DNA of 47,445 nt, from the NCBI GenBank assembly GCA_019873735.1, contig JAIOAQ010000025.1:1-47445 (forward strand), in the 5' to 3' direction. How positions within the stretch are numbered: position 1 is the first letter of the stretch; the number at the start of each line of letters is the position of its first letter. The notes under the pieces were generated by a model. The model saw only the letters and a list, made by a program, of their open reading frames with translations, was not told the origin of the DNA and did not search any database. A program made the position numbers and the translations under genes. This DNA is from Chloroflexota bacterium. Lineage in GTDB: Bacteria; Chloroflexota; Anaerolineae; Anaerolineales; Villigracilaceae. Positions 1 to 6,946 of the stretch are shown here, one piece after another.

Positions 1-14
1 CGTCAAACAGTTCT

Positions 15-74
15 TCCATAAAGTCTCGGTTATTGATAAACTTGTCCATGAAGCCTCGGATTTGATAAAGATGG
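15..74. repeat. Imperfect 30-bp tandem duplication
   Basis: Two adjacent units about 30 bp apart share the pattern TCCAT-AAG-CTCGG-TTGATAAA. The first starts at 15 and the second at 45. No coding potential is convincing in positions 1-284; this stretch holds only these repeats and the palindromic element that follows. Confidence 0.5.
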
Positions 75-166
75 TCTCGCAAAACCAAGTTTATCTCGTT
101 CGAGGCTTCTTGTTTTACCCTCTTGTCCGAACTTTTGTCCGAACCTCAGAGATTTCTGGTAACCGC

Positions 167-266
167 CTGCTCTCCCGCAGGTTTTGGCGAAATGCCCAAA
201 CCGGAAGGCCTCTCCATGATTACCAGCATCGGTTGCCGGCCCTGCCCTGACCTGCGGGAGGGTTAA
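167..266 (+). repeat. Palindromic repeat family 1, copy A
   Basis: The left arm (171-185, CTCCCGCAGG plus TTTT) and the right arm (249-265, CCTGCGGGAGGGTTA) are inverted repeats around a spacer of about 60 bp. The left half, including GGCGAAATGCCCAAAC, recurs at 6749-6805 in reverse orientation. Other copies lie at 28645-28667, 38612-38656 and 45334-45386. The right end lies directly against the -10 box of the aminotransferase gene. Confidence 0.75.
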
Positions 267-271
267 GGGTT

Positions 272-277
272 TATAAT
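272..277 (+). promoter_or_regulatory. -10 box, leaderless aminotransferase promoter
   Basis: A perfect TATAAT ends 7 nt before the ATG at 285, and the intervening CCCCGCC has no Shine-Dalgarno sequence. Transcription would start at or next to the ATG. The -35 region falls in the right arm of the palindromic repeat (249-254, GACCTG, weak). Confidence 0.6.
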
Positions 278-284
278 CCCCGCC

Positions 285-1118
285 ATGACCGAGACGACGA
301 TCCGCCTTTTTCGCCTTGCCCCCGCAGCAGTGGACGAGGTGCAGTTGCCCGACATGGCCTCCCTGGACGCGGTGACGCGTCAACTGCCGCCGGGGTTGTA
401 CACCACCTTCCGCACCTACGATGAGCGGCGGCGGGTGCTGGGTCTGCGCGCCCACCTCGACCGTCTCTACGGCCCGGCCGGGGAGGTGGGGCTGCGTCCG
501 CCGCTGGAGGAGACCGCTTTGCGCCAACGCCTGACGCAGATTTTGACAGGTTACAGCGGCGAAGTCCGCCTGCGGCTGGTGCTGGCCGGCGACAGCCAGA
601 TGTACGCCGCCATCGAGCCGCTCGTCCCGTTGCCGCCGCAGGTATATGAGCAGGGCGTGCGGGTGGTGACCGTTGCGCTGCAGCGCCGATCGCCGCGGCT
701 GAAGTCCACGGCGTTTATCGAGAGCAGCGAGGCGCAGCGGCGTTTGCTGGCCGAAAGCGGGGCGTTTGAAGCCCTGATGGTGCGCCGCGGCTACATCCTG
801 GAGGGCCTGACCAGCAATTTCTTCTACGTCCAGGACGGGGTGCTGGGGACGGCGCGGCGCGGCGTCCTGCTGGGGGTCACGCGGCGGAGCGTGCTGCGGC
901 TGGCGCGGCGGCTGGGACTGCCGGTCTGCTACCGGCCGGGGCGGGTCGAGGCGGCCTTCGACGAAGCCTTCCTCACCAGCAGTTCGCGCGGCGTGGTGCC
1001 GGTGGTACAGATAGATGATCAGCCGGTAGGAGACGGCCGGGTGGGGGCCTGGACGCGCCGCCTGGGCGAGGCCTATCAGGCCGCGGTGCTGGAGAAGGCG
1101 GAGAGGATTGAGGATTGA
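285..1118 (+). CDS. PLP-dependent aminotransferase class IV
   Basis: This 277-residue protein has the length and motifs of fold-type IV PLP enzymes (branched-chain aminotransferase, D-amino-acid aminotransferase, aminodeoxychorismate lyase). The likely Schiff-base lysine is in SPRLKSTAF, about residue 144. The cofactor-binding segment EGLTSNFFYV matches the family EG.(S/T)SN.F signature. The C-terminal EAFLTSSSRGVVPV matches the family E.FLTST...V.PV motif. Substrate cannot be assigned from sequence alone; pabC-like and ilvE-like roles are both possible. ATG 285 is chosen because a TATAAT lies 7 nt upstream and no earlier in-frame start has a ribosome site. The last codons (RIED, stop) are written in the heptanucleotide repeat that follows, so the C-terminus has been remodelled by the repeat. 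No operon partner is evident. Confidence 0.85.
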   Translation: MTETTIRLFRLAPAAVDEVQLPDMASLDAVTRQLPPGLYTTFRTYDERRRVLGLRAHLDRLYGPAGEVGLRPPLEETALRQRLTQILTGYSGEVRLRLVLAGDSQMYAAIEPLVPLPPQVYEQGVRVVTVALQRRSPRLKSTAFIESSEAQRRLLAESGAFEALMVRRGYILEGLTSNFFYVQDGVLGTARRGVLLGVTRRSVLRLARRLGLPVCYRPGRVEAAFDEAFLTSSSRGVVPVVQIDDQPVGDGRVGAWTRRLGEAYQAAVLEKAERIED

Positions 1119-1170
1119 GGATTGAGGATTGGTGATTGAGGATTGAGGATTGGTGATTGTGGATTGAGGA
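1104..1170. repeat. GATTGAG-type tandem heptanucleotide repeat
   Basis: About nine units of (G)GATTGAG/GGTGATT run from inside the aminotransferase stop region into the intergenic space. The reverse complement of the same pattern lies in frame in the alpha-mannosidase gene at 12746-12789. Confidence 0.75.
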
Positions 1171-1181
1171 AGGAGAAACTT

Positions 1182-1213
1182 AACGCAAGGGCGCGAAGGC
1201 GCAAGGTTTTTTT
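1182..1213. repeat. AACGCAAGG-GCG-AAGGCGCAAGG low-complexity repeat
   Basis: AACGCAAGGGCGCGAAGGCG and CAAGG are followed by T7. Related runs form the inverted arms of the element at 11336-11555 (AACGCAAAG.CGCCAGGGCG). Confidence 0.55.
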
Positions 1214-1223
1214 ATCCAAATGC

Positions 1224-1252
1224 TTGCCACGCGGGGCGATTTCCTCTACAAT
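1224..1252 (+). promoter_or_regulatory. Sigma70-type promoter of the STAND gene
   Basis: TTGCCA (1224-1229), a 17-bp spacer, then TACAAT (1247-1252). The predicted start is near 1259, leaving a leader of about 45 nt to ATG 1303. Confidence 0.6.
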
Positions 1253-1302
1253 GGGAGCAGATTTATCAACGCTTGTTCTCGGTCACCGCAAGGGGTTGCC
1301 TG

Positions 1303-3363
1303 ATGAAACGAAGAATACTGCCTGCCATACTTGTGATAGTGGGTTCAGCGTTGTTGCTCGCCTCAATCCTCTCTGCGCTAGACAACGCCACGGCTTCGGA
1401 ACCGGTTGGCTTGGGGAAGTGGCTCTTTGATGTCCTGGGTACACTGCTGGGGGCTGGCGCAGGGATCAAGGGATGGCTGGACTTACGACAGAAGAAAGAT
1501 GCACCTTCAGGGTCCGAAACACGCCTCACGGCATTCGATGGCGGGCAGGTCAGCACCGGAGCGGGCGGAAAAAACATCCAGGCTGGGATTTACATCGAAA
1601 AGGCTGAATTTCCAGGCGCCGTTCTTCCAACTGCCGTTCCTGCCGTACAAAATCGCCTGCACCAACTCCCGCCCCCGCCGCGGGATTTCGTTGAGCGCGC
1701 CAAAGAACTGGACGAATTGCGGCAGGCCTTCCACAACGGAAGGGCCGCCGCCCTCTGCGGGCTGACCGGCATGGGCGGCGTGGGCAAGACCACCCTCGGG
1801 CTGGCCTTCGCCCGCGCACTGGCGCAGGACTATCCCGACGCCCAACTCTTCCTCGACCTGAAAGGCACCGCCAGGGAGCCGGAGCAGCCGCTTGCCCCGG
1901 CCGAGGCCATGCGCTATGTCATTCACGCCTTCGAGCCGGAGGCCGACCTGCGCGCCCTGAGCGAGGCCGAACTCGCCGCCTTCTACTGCAACTGCCTCGA
2001 CGGCAAAAAGGCGCTCCTCTTTCTGGATAACGCCCGCTCCGCCGAGCAGGTGAAGCCGCTCCTGCCGCCGCCCTCCTGCGCCGTGCTGATCACCTCCCGC
2101 TGGCGCTTCCCCCTGCCGGGCCTGAAAGCGGTGGACGTGGGCGTGATGAAAGCGGACGAAGCCGAGACCTTCCTGCTCGAACTCTGCCCGCGCGTCGGGG
2201 CGCATGCCGCCGCGCTGGCCAAAGCATGCGGATACCTGCCGCTCGCCCTGCGCATCGCCGGCAGTTTCCTGGCCGTCAACGCAGACTGGACGCTTCCCGA
2301 ATACCTCGACCGGCTGCAAAGCCGCCGCCTCGCAACGCTGGCCTCCGCCGAAGACGCCGAACGCGACCTGGAAACGGTCTTTGCCGAAAGTTACGAGAAC
2401 CTGAGCGAAGACGAACGGCAGAAATGGCGCGCCCTGGCCGTCTTCCCGGCCTCCTTCGGCCGCCCGGCGGCCGCCGCCGTGTGGGACCTGGACGAATCCG
2501 CTGCCCACGACCTCCTCTCCCGCCTCTGCCGCTACAGCCTGCTCGACTTCCTGCCCCCCTCACCCCCATCCCCTCTCCCACTGGGAGAGGGGGGAGGGGG
2601 TGAGGGCCGCTACTCCCTCCACGACCTGCTGCGCGACTTCGCCATTTCCCGTCTCGCAGAGGGGGAAATGGAAGCCGCCGCCCTGCGCCACGCCGAACAT
2701 TACCATCAGGTTCTTTCACGCGCCGACGATTTGTACCTGCAAGGAGACGAAAACATCCTCGCCGGCCTCGCCCTCTTCGACCGCGAGGCCGAACACATCA
2801 AGGCCGGGCAGGCATGGGCCGCGGCGCACAGCCCCGAATTGTGCAGCGCCTATCCCCATGCCGGGGCTTACGTGCTCGACCTGCGCCTGACGCCGAAGGA
2901 GAAAATCGCCTGGCTGGAGGCCGCCCTGCAGGCGGCGCGCCGGCTGCACAACAGGGCAGGGGAGGGGGTTCACCTCGGCAACCTGGGGAATGCCTACGCC
3001 GCCCTGGGCGACGCCCGCCAGGCCATCGAGTTCTATGAACAGGCGCTGGCGATTGACCGCGAGATTGGCGACCGGCGCGGCGAAGGGGCAGACCTCGGCA
3101 ACCTGGGGCTGGCCTACGCCGCCCTGGGCGACGCCCGCCAGGCCATCGAGTTCTATGAAAAGCAACTGGTCATCGTGCGCGAGATTGGCGACCGGCGCGG
3201 CGAAGGCAATGCGCTGTTCAACATGGCTATTGCGCTTCATGGCCTGGGCGAAAAGAAGCGCGCCATCGAATTGATGAAACAGGCGCTGGCCATCTTCGAA
3301 ACCATTGAGTCGCCATACGCCAATTGGGCGCGGAACAAACTCAAGCAATGGGGGGTGAAATGA
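1303..3363 (+). CDS. Membrane-anchored STAND (NB-ARC-like) NTPase with TPR repeats
   Basis: This is a 686-residue signal-transducing NTPase. Order: basic start and TM helix (residues about 4-25), a second hydrophobic stretch (about 42-56), a Gly-rich linker, then an NB-ARC-like ATPase. The ATPase shows Walker A GMGGVGKTT (156-164), Walker B KALLFLDNA (about 236), VLITSRW (about 261) and the GLPL-like YLPLALR (about 310). At least two nearly identical 40-residue TPRs (about 557-635) and a third weaker one follow. Related proteins act as sensors or switches in bacterial defence and regulation, with TPRs recognising a ligand; no effector domain is recognised here, so output is unknown. ATG 1303 is chosen over TTG 1273 because AAGGGG lies 8 nt before it. 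A 50-bp palindromic repeat is inserted in frame at 2557-2606, giving a Pro/Gly-rich loop (about residues 419-435). Confidence 0.85.
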   Translation: MKRRILPAILVIVGSALLLASILSALDNATASEPVGLGKWLFDVLGTLLGAGAGIKGWLDLRQKKDAPSGSETRLTAFDGGQVSTGAGGKNIQAGIYIEKAEFPGAVLPTAVPAVQNRLHQLPPPPRDFVERAKELDELRQAFHNGRAAALCGLTGMGGVGKTTLGLAFARALAQDYPDAQLFLDLKGTAREPEQPLAPAEAMRYVIHAFEPEADLRALSEAELAAFYCNCLDGKKALLFLDNARSAEQVKPLLPPPSCAVLITSRWRFPLPGLKAVDVGVMKADEAETFLLELCPRVGAHAAALAKACGYLPLALRIAGSFLAVNADWTLPEYLDRLQSRRLATLASAEDAERDLETVFAESYENLSEDERQKWRALAVFPASFGRPAAAAVWDLDESAAHDLLSRLCRYSLLDFLPPSPPSPLPLGEGGGGEGRYSLHDLLRDFAISRLAEGEMEAAALRHAEHYHQVLSRADDLYLQGDENILAGLALFDREAEHIKAGQAWAAAHSPELCSAYPHAGAYVLDLRLTPKEKIAWLEAALQAARRLHNRAGEGVHLGNLGNAYAALGDARQAIEFYEQALAIDREIGDRRGEGADLGNLGLAYAALGDARQAIEFYEKQLVIVREIGDRRGEGNALFNMAIALHGLGEKKRAIELMKQALAIFETIESPYANWARNKLKQWGVK
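2557..2606. repeat. In-frame GC-rich palindrome, family 2, copy 1
   Basis: The outer arms CCCTCACCCCC (2557-2567) and GGGGGTGAGGG (2596-2606) and the inner arms CCCTCTCCCA (2571-2580) and TGGGAGAGGG (2582-2591) pair perfectly. It encodes SPPSPLPLGEGGGGEG inside the STAND protein without breaking the frame. Same family as 7976-8020, 35886-35917 and 45954-46066. Confidence 0.9.
2971..3207 (+). repeat. Nearly identical 120-bp TPR-coding duplication
   Basis: Two 120-bp units encode GNLG.AYAALGDARQAIEFYE followed by REIGDRRGEG. Nucleotide identity is almost complete except around the QALAID versus KQLVIV segment, indicating recent duplication or homogenisation. Confidence 0.85.
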
Positions 3364-3392
3364 GTGGGGTGGGGGAGGGGGAATTGCGTGAG

Positions 3393-3492
3393 CAGGTTTG
3401 CAGGTTGGAACGTTTGCATGTTTCAACCGGCCATTTTCGAACCTGTCAACTTTCCAACTTGCCAACTTTCAAACCTGCCAACACTCAAACGT
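3393..3492. repeat. CAACTTTC/CAACCTGCC low-complexity inverted repeat
   Basis: Runs such as AACTTTCCAACTTGCCAAC and the inverted GCAGGTTGGAACG fill the 3' flank of the STAND gene. No gene is seen in 3364-3503. Confidence 0.6.
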
Positions 3493-3503
3493 GAAAAGGG
3501 GAG

Positions 3504-3532
3504 TTGACAGCCGGCAGGTTTGCCTGTAAAAT
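3504..3532 (+). promoter_or_regulatory. Consensus sigma70 promoter of the Xer gene
   Basis: TTGACA (3504-3509), a 17-bp spacer, then TAAAAT (3527-3532). The predicted transcription start is near 3539, the first base of the dif-like palindrome. Confidence 0.8.
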
Positions 3533-3538
3533 AATAAT

Positions 3539-3566
3539 GATTTCGATAAGTATAATTATCATAAAC
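3539..3566 (+). other. Candidate dif-like Xer recombination site
   Basis: Left arm GATTTCGATAA (3539-3549), 6-bp centre GTATAA (3550-3555), right arm TTATCATAAAC (3556-3566). The arms are inverted repeats at 8 of 11 positions. The ATAA-N6-TTAT core is the same as in E. coli dif (11-6-11 layout). The site lies in the 5' leader, 14 bp before the recombinase start. It could instead be an autoregulatory operator; no recombination evidence is available. Confidence 0.5.
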
Positions 3567-3580
3567 ATAAGGAAACCGCC

Positions 3581-4585
3581 ATGACCAGCCCAGAAAGCGG
3601 CAAAACCCTGGCCGAAGCCGTGCAAGGCTACCTGGAGACCGTCCAGGGCGCCCGCAGCGAAAATACCGCCCGCGCCTACGCCAACGCGATGGCCGCCTTC
3701 TTACGCGTCCTGAAGGAACACTGGATCGAGCCAGACGCCCCCGTCGCTCAATTGAGCGAAGACGGCCTGGCCTGGATGCTCGCCTACCTGAAAGTTTTCT
3801 CCTCCGCCACCGAGCGGCTCTACACGCAGGCCGTCAAGGGCTTCTACGCCTACCTGGCCGCCGAACGCCTCGCCGAGGTCAACCTGCCGCGGCTGGAGCA
3901 GCTGGTCAAACAGCGCGCCCGCCGCGCCGGTCAGCGCCTGCCCCAATTCCCGCGCGAGGACATCGAGCGGGTCCTCGAATTTGTGAATAATATCACAAAT
4001 AACTTGTCTGACAACTCACCCGAGGAACGGTTACGCGCATTAAGAGACCGCGCCTTCCTGCTCACCCTGGCCGATACCGGCCTGCGCGTCCACGAGGCCT
4101 GCGCCCTGCGGCGCGGCGACCTGGACTGGAACGAGGGCCGCGCCGTCATCATCGGCAAAGGCGACAAGCAGGCCATCGTCCGTTTCTCGACCCGAAGTTT
4201 GCGCGCCCTGAAGGACTATCTCGCCGCCCGTGCCGCCCTCGACGGTTCGAGCGGACGCCCCCTCCCCTCCCTGCCCCTCTTCGCCCGCCACGATAAGGGC
4301 GCCGGCAAAAAGGTCAAGCCGATGACCACCACCACCGGGCGCAACATCGTCAGCGAGCGCGTCCGCCAGGCGCTGGGAGAGGAAGCCGAGGGCCGCATCA
4401 CCCCCCACTCCTTCCGGCACTACTTCGTCACCACCGTGCTGCGCGCCAGCGGCAACCTGAAACTGGCCCAGGCCCTGGCGCGGCACGCCAGCATCCAGGT
4501 CACGCAGCGCTACGCCCATCTTTCCGATGACGAACTTGACCGCGGCTATCACGAGATATTCGAGGGAAAGGACGACTCCAAGTGA
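3581..4585 (+). CDS. Tyrosine recombinase, XerC/XerD/XerA-like
   Basis: A 334-residue site-specific recombinase that cuts and rejoins DNA through a 3'-phosphotyrosine. It has an N-terminal SAM-like core-binding domain (about residues 8-100) and a C-terminal catalytic domain. Catalytic residues visible: Arg in DTGLRVHEA, Lys in GKGDKQA, HSFR in PHSFRHYFVT, His in LARHASIQVTQRY with the nucleophile Tyr of QRY. The last residues are DRGYHEIFEGK. Length and motifs fit chromosome-dimer resolvases better than phage integrases. Start ATG 3581 has AAGGA 7 nt upstream. It is monocistronic, with its own consensus promoter and a dif-like site in the leader, reminiscent of single-recombinase systems such as XerS/difSL and XerH/difH. 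A patch of AT-rich codons at 3977-4035 departs from the otherwise GC-rich gene and contains a perfect palindrome. Integrase of a mobile element is the alternative. Confidence 0.88.
   Translation: MTSPESGKTLAEAVQGYLETVQGARSENTARAYANAMAAFLRVLKEHWIEPDAPVAQLSEDGLAWMLAYLKVFSSATERLYTQAVKGFYAYLAAERLAEVNLPRLEQLVKQRARRAGQRLPQFPREDIERVLEFVNNITNNLSDNSPEERLRALRDRAFLLTLADTGLRVHEACALRRGDLDWNEGRAVIIGKGDKQAIVRFSTRSLRALKDYLAARAALDGSSGRPLPSLPLFARHDKGAGKKVKPMTTTTGRNIVSERVRQALGEEAEGRITPHSFRHYFVTTVLRASGNLKLAQALARHASIQVTQRYAHLSDDELDRGYHEIFEGKDDSK
3979..4000. promoter_or_regulatory. Intragenic CRP/FNR-like palindrome
   Basis: ATTTGTGA (3979-3986), N6 ATAATA, TCACAAAT (3993-4000) is a perfect 8-bp inverted repeat. 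It matches the TGTGA-N6-TCACA layout of CRP-family sites. It is inside the recombinase gene, in a locally AT-rich segment. Function is unproven. Confidence 0.35.
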
Positions 4586-4599
4586 GCGGATAGCGGGGG

Positions 4600-4605
4600 T
4601 ATAAT
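4600..4605 (+). promoter_or_regulatory. -10 box of the MATE gene
   Basis: TATAAT sits 15 nt after the recombinase stop codon and 24 nt before GTG 4629. No good -35 is visible. Confidence 0.4.
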
Positions 4606-4628
4606 GGCACGGTTTGTCAAGGAGAACC

Positions 4629-6050
4629 GTGACCGCCATCCTATCTATTTCATCCCCTTTCAAGCGCCTGCTGGATTATTACCGCGACGGCGAATATTTC
4701 CGCCTGTTGGGGCGTTTTGCCCTGCCGATTGCCCTGCAATACCTGCTTTCGGCTTCGCTGAACATGGCCTCGGCGGTGATGATCGGTCAACTGGGCGAGA
4801 CCGCCGTCGCCGCGGTGGGGCTGGCCAATCAGGTCTGGTTCCTGATGAACCTGGTGGTCTTCGGCGTGGTCAGCGGGGCGGCCATGTTCGTGGCGCAACT
4901 GTGGGGCAAGGGCGACATCGCCGGCATCCGCCGCGTCCTCGGCCTGACGGTCAAACTCGGGCTGGGGGCGGCGCTGCTCTTTTGGGCGCTGGCCACCTTT
5001 TGGCCGGCCGGCGTCCTGCGGCTCTACACCGCCGACCCGGCCGTGATCGAGCAGGGGGCGAGTTTCCTGCGGATTGTCTCCTGGTCGTATGGGCTGTACG
5101 CCCTGAGCGCCTCCTACTACGCCAGCCTGCGGGCGACGGGCAACGTGCGCCTGCCGCTGGTGGTGAGCAGCGCAGCGCTGGCCCTGAACGTGGGCTTTGC
5201 CTACCCGCTGATTTTCGGCTTTGCGCCTCTCGGCCTGCCCGCCCTGGGCAGCGACGGCGCGGCGCTGGCCACGCTGATTGCGCGTCTGCTGGAATGCCTG
5301 ACCGTGCTGGCGCTGGTTTACCGTGATCCAACCGCGCCATCGGCCGCCTCGCTGCACGACCTGCTGGATGTGGACCTGGGCTTCATGGCGAGGGTGCTCA
5401 AACCGGTTCTGCCGGTGATCGCCAACGAGACGTTGTGGTCGTTTGGCATCACCACCTACAACGCCATCTATGGCCGCATCGGCACGCAGGCGGTGGCGGC
5501 GATTAACATCATCGGCACCATCGAGCAGGTGGCTTTCGTGCTTTTCTTTGGGCTGGGTCAGGCCACGGCCATCCTCATCGGCCACCAAATCGGCGCCGGG
5601 GAGCCAGAAAAGGCCTATCGTTACGGCGGCCGCTCGCTGGGGCTGCAGGGGTCGGGGGCGCTGTTGATGGGCGGGCTGGCCTGGCTGTTTGCCGGCAACC
5701 TCTTCCAGGTCTATAAGGTTTCGCCCGAAGTGATCGAGTCGGCCCGCGCCATCCTGGTCGTGATGGCGCTTGGCTTTTGGGTCAAGGCCTGCAATCACGT
5801 CATCATCATCGGCATCCTGCGTTCTGGCGGGGACACGCGCTTCTCGCTCGTCCTGGACGGGCTGGTCATCTGGCTGGTGGGCGTGCCGGCCGCGGCGGCG
5901 GGGGCGTTTCTCTTCCGCCTGCCGGTGCAGTGGGTCTATGCCCTGACCCTGAGCGAGGAGATCGTCAAGTTCACGGTTGGCCTGTGGCGCTATTTCTCCA
6001 GGCGCTGGATCAACGATCTGACAGAAACAGTCAGGGTGGACATTGCCTGA
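4629..6050 (+). CDS. MATE family efflux transporter
   Basis: A 473-residue polytopic membrane protein with about 12 hydrophobic helices in two related halves, the usual MATE size (450-480). Each half opens with a family-type segment: RFALPIALQYLLSASLNM plus GQLGETAVAAVGLANQ near the N-terminus, and LKPVLPVIANETLWSFG plus GTQAVAAINI in the middle. The second half has GLGQATAILIGHQIGAG. MATE proteins export cationic drugs and metabolites using Na+ or H+ gradients; the substrate here is unknown. GTG 4629 is preferred to TTG 4614 because AAGGAG (4619-4624) precedes it by 4 nt. A TATAAT at 4600-4605 gives a short leader. The 3' end overlaps a hairpin shared with the convergent lipoprotein gene. 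Confidence 0.88.
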   Translation: MTAILSISSPFKRLLDYYRDGEYFRLLGRFALPIALQYLLSASLNMASAVMIGQLGETAVAAVGLANQVWFLMNLVVFGVVSGAAMFVAQLWGKGDIAGIRRVLGLTVKLGLGAALLFWALATFWPAGVLRLYTADPAVIEQGASFLRIVSWSYGLYALSASYYASLRATGNVRLPLVVSSAALALNVGFAYPLIFGFAPLGLPALGSDGAALATLIARLLECLTVLALVYRDPTAPSAASLHDLLDVDLGFMARVLKPVLPVIANETLWSFGITTYNAIYGRIGTQAVAAINIIGTIEQVAFVLFFGLGQATAILIGHQIGAGEPEKAYRYGGRSLGLQGSGALLMGGLAWLFAGNLFQVYKVSPEVIESARAILVVMALGFWVKACNHVIIIGILRSGGDTRFSLVLDGLVIWLVGVPAAAAGAFLFRLPVQWVYALTLSEEIVKFTVGLWRYFSRRWINDLTETVRVDIA

Positions 6051-6068
6051 GCAATTGCCCACCCTGAC
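6030..6068. terminator. Hairpin between convergent MATE and lipoprotein genes
   Basis: GTCAGGGTGG-A-CATTGC (6030-6046) pairs with GCAATTGCCCACCCTGAC (6051-6068) with a small bulge. It overlaps the MATE stop codon. There is no T-tract, so intrinsic termination is uncertain. Confidence 0.4.
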
Positions 6069-6094
6069 GATCGGCGATTTTGCCGCGAAAAGGC

Positions 6095-6685
6095 CTATCC
6101 GCTTGGGCAGCCGCCGATATCTACACGATAGATAATGCAGCCGGCTTCACTGCCCGCAGCAGGGGGAACGGCGCAGCACTGATTGGCGGCGTCAAAGCCG
6201 TATCCTTCCGGGCACTGGCCGGTGCCCATTTGCAGGCTGGGGGCGCTGCAGGCGGCGTTGCACACCTTCAGGTTGTAGGACCAGAGTTCCTTCCCTTCTT
6301 TGCTGTGGCAGGTAATGCGCAGACTGCCGTCGGCGGTTGCCTGATCAATGCACTCCATGCCGGCATCCTGCGACTCGTAGGTTGTGCCTGCCGGCACGGC
6401 CAGAATAGCATAAGGCACCTTCTCGACGCAAAAGGCATTGTCGCGCAGTTCAACGGTCGGAGGCTGGCAGGCCGCCGGCGCGCTCTGACAGAAGGGGGCG
6501 TATTGCGGCGCGGTTGGCTGGATCACCGGCGCAGGCGATGGCTGAGGCGGTGGCGGCGGCGCCTGGGTCGGCTGCTCCACTACCGGTTGGGGTTGAGCCG
6601 GCTGCTGTTCAACCGGCGCGGGAGCCGGGACGCAGGCCGCCAGCAACAACCCTGCCATCAAGACAAGTACAAGAGCGTTTTTCAT
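6095..6685 (-). CDS. Cysteine-rich lipoprotein with proline-rich linker
   Basis: A 196-residue predicted lipoprotein. The signal peptide MKNALVLVLMAGLLLAAC ends in a clear lipobox (LLAAC). A Pro/Gln/Val-rich linker (residues about 20-60) probably spans the envelope. The distal domain has more than ten Cys residues (for example CQSAPAAC, CSAPS, QCPEGYGFD, QCCAVPP), pointing to a disulfide-bonded extracytoplasmic module. No known family is recognised. ATG 6685 is chosen over the in-frame TTG at 6703 because GAGGAGG lies just upstream with ideal spacing. The gene converges on the MATE gene. Its 5' flank (6686-6946) contains a palindromic repeat and an AT-rich stretch near 6815 that may hold its promoter. 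Confidence 0.75.
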   Translation of the reverse strand: MKNALVLVLMAGLLLAACVPAPAPVEQQPAQPQPVVEQPTQAPPPPPQPSPAPVIQPTAPQYAPFCQSAPAACQPPTVELRDNAFCVEKVPYAILAVPAGTTYESQDAGMECIDQATADGSLRITCHSKEGKELWSYNLKVCNAACSAPSLQMGTGQCPEGYGFDAANQCCAVPPAAGSEAGCIIYRVDIGGCPSG

Positions 6686-6723
6686 GATGTTCCTCCTCAC
6701 CAAAAATATAGTAATTGCCTATC

Positions 6724-6805
6724 CTTAACCCTCCCGCAGGTTAGAACAACATGGAGACGTCTTCTGGCCTGGGCATTGCCCCAAAACCTGCTGGAGGGTA
6801 GGCAG
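6724..6805 (-). repeat. Palindromic repeat family 1, copy B
   Basis: TTAACCCTCCCGCAGGTTA (6725-6743) and AAAACCTGCTGGAGGGTA (6783-6800) are the inverted arms. Read on the minus strand, the interior matches copy A (GGTTTTGG.G.AATGCCC then GGAAG.CGTCTCC-like). The element sits between the lipoprotein and the GH1 gene. Confidence 0.75.
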
Positions 6806-6879
6806 TCACAATTAATAAAACTATAACAACACATTGGCTCGCCTTGTATCCCCCAAAAATGGGATTCCGATTCCCGCAT

Positions 6880-6908
6880 TTGACACGGCCTGCTTTTGAG
6901 GCCAAAAT
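6880..6908 (+). promoter_or_regulatory. Promoter of the GH1 gene
   Basis: TTGACA (6880-6885), a 17-bp spacer, then CAAAAT (6903-6908). The leader to ATG 6947 is about 30 nt and contains GAGGTG as ribosome site. Confidence 0.55.
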
Positions 6909-6946
6909 AGACGTGGTAACAAAATTCTCAATTCTCGAGGTGCTGT

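Noticed and set aside
62..250. Small open frame at the window start
   Set aside because: It runs through the repeats at 15-266, and its sequence shows no conserved pattern.
1273..1302. TTG 1273 as the start of the STAND gene
   Set aside because: ATG 1303 has AAGGGG at good spacing and gives a normal basic signal-anchor start.
3581..4585. Prophage or integrative-element integrase
   Set aside because: No tRNA attachment site, excisionase or phage genes are adjacent, and the length and dif-like site fit a Xer recombinase better. An element origin is not fully excluded.
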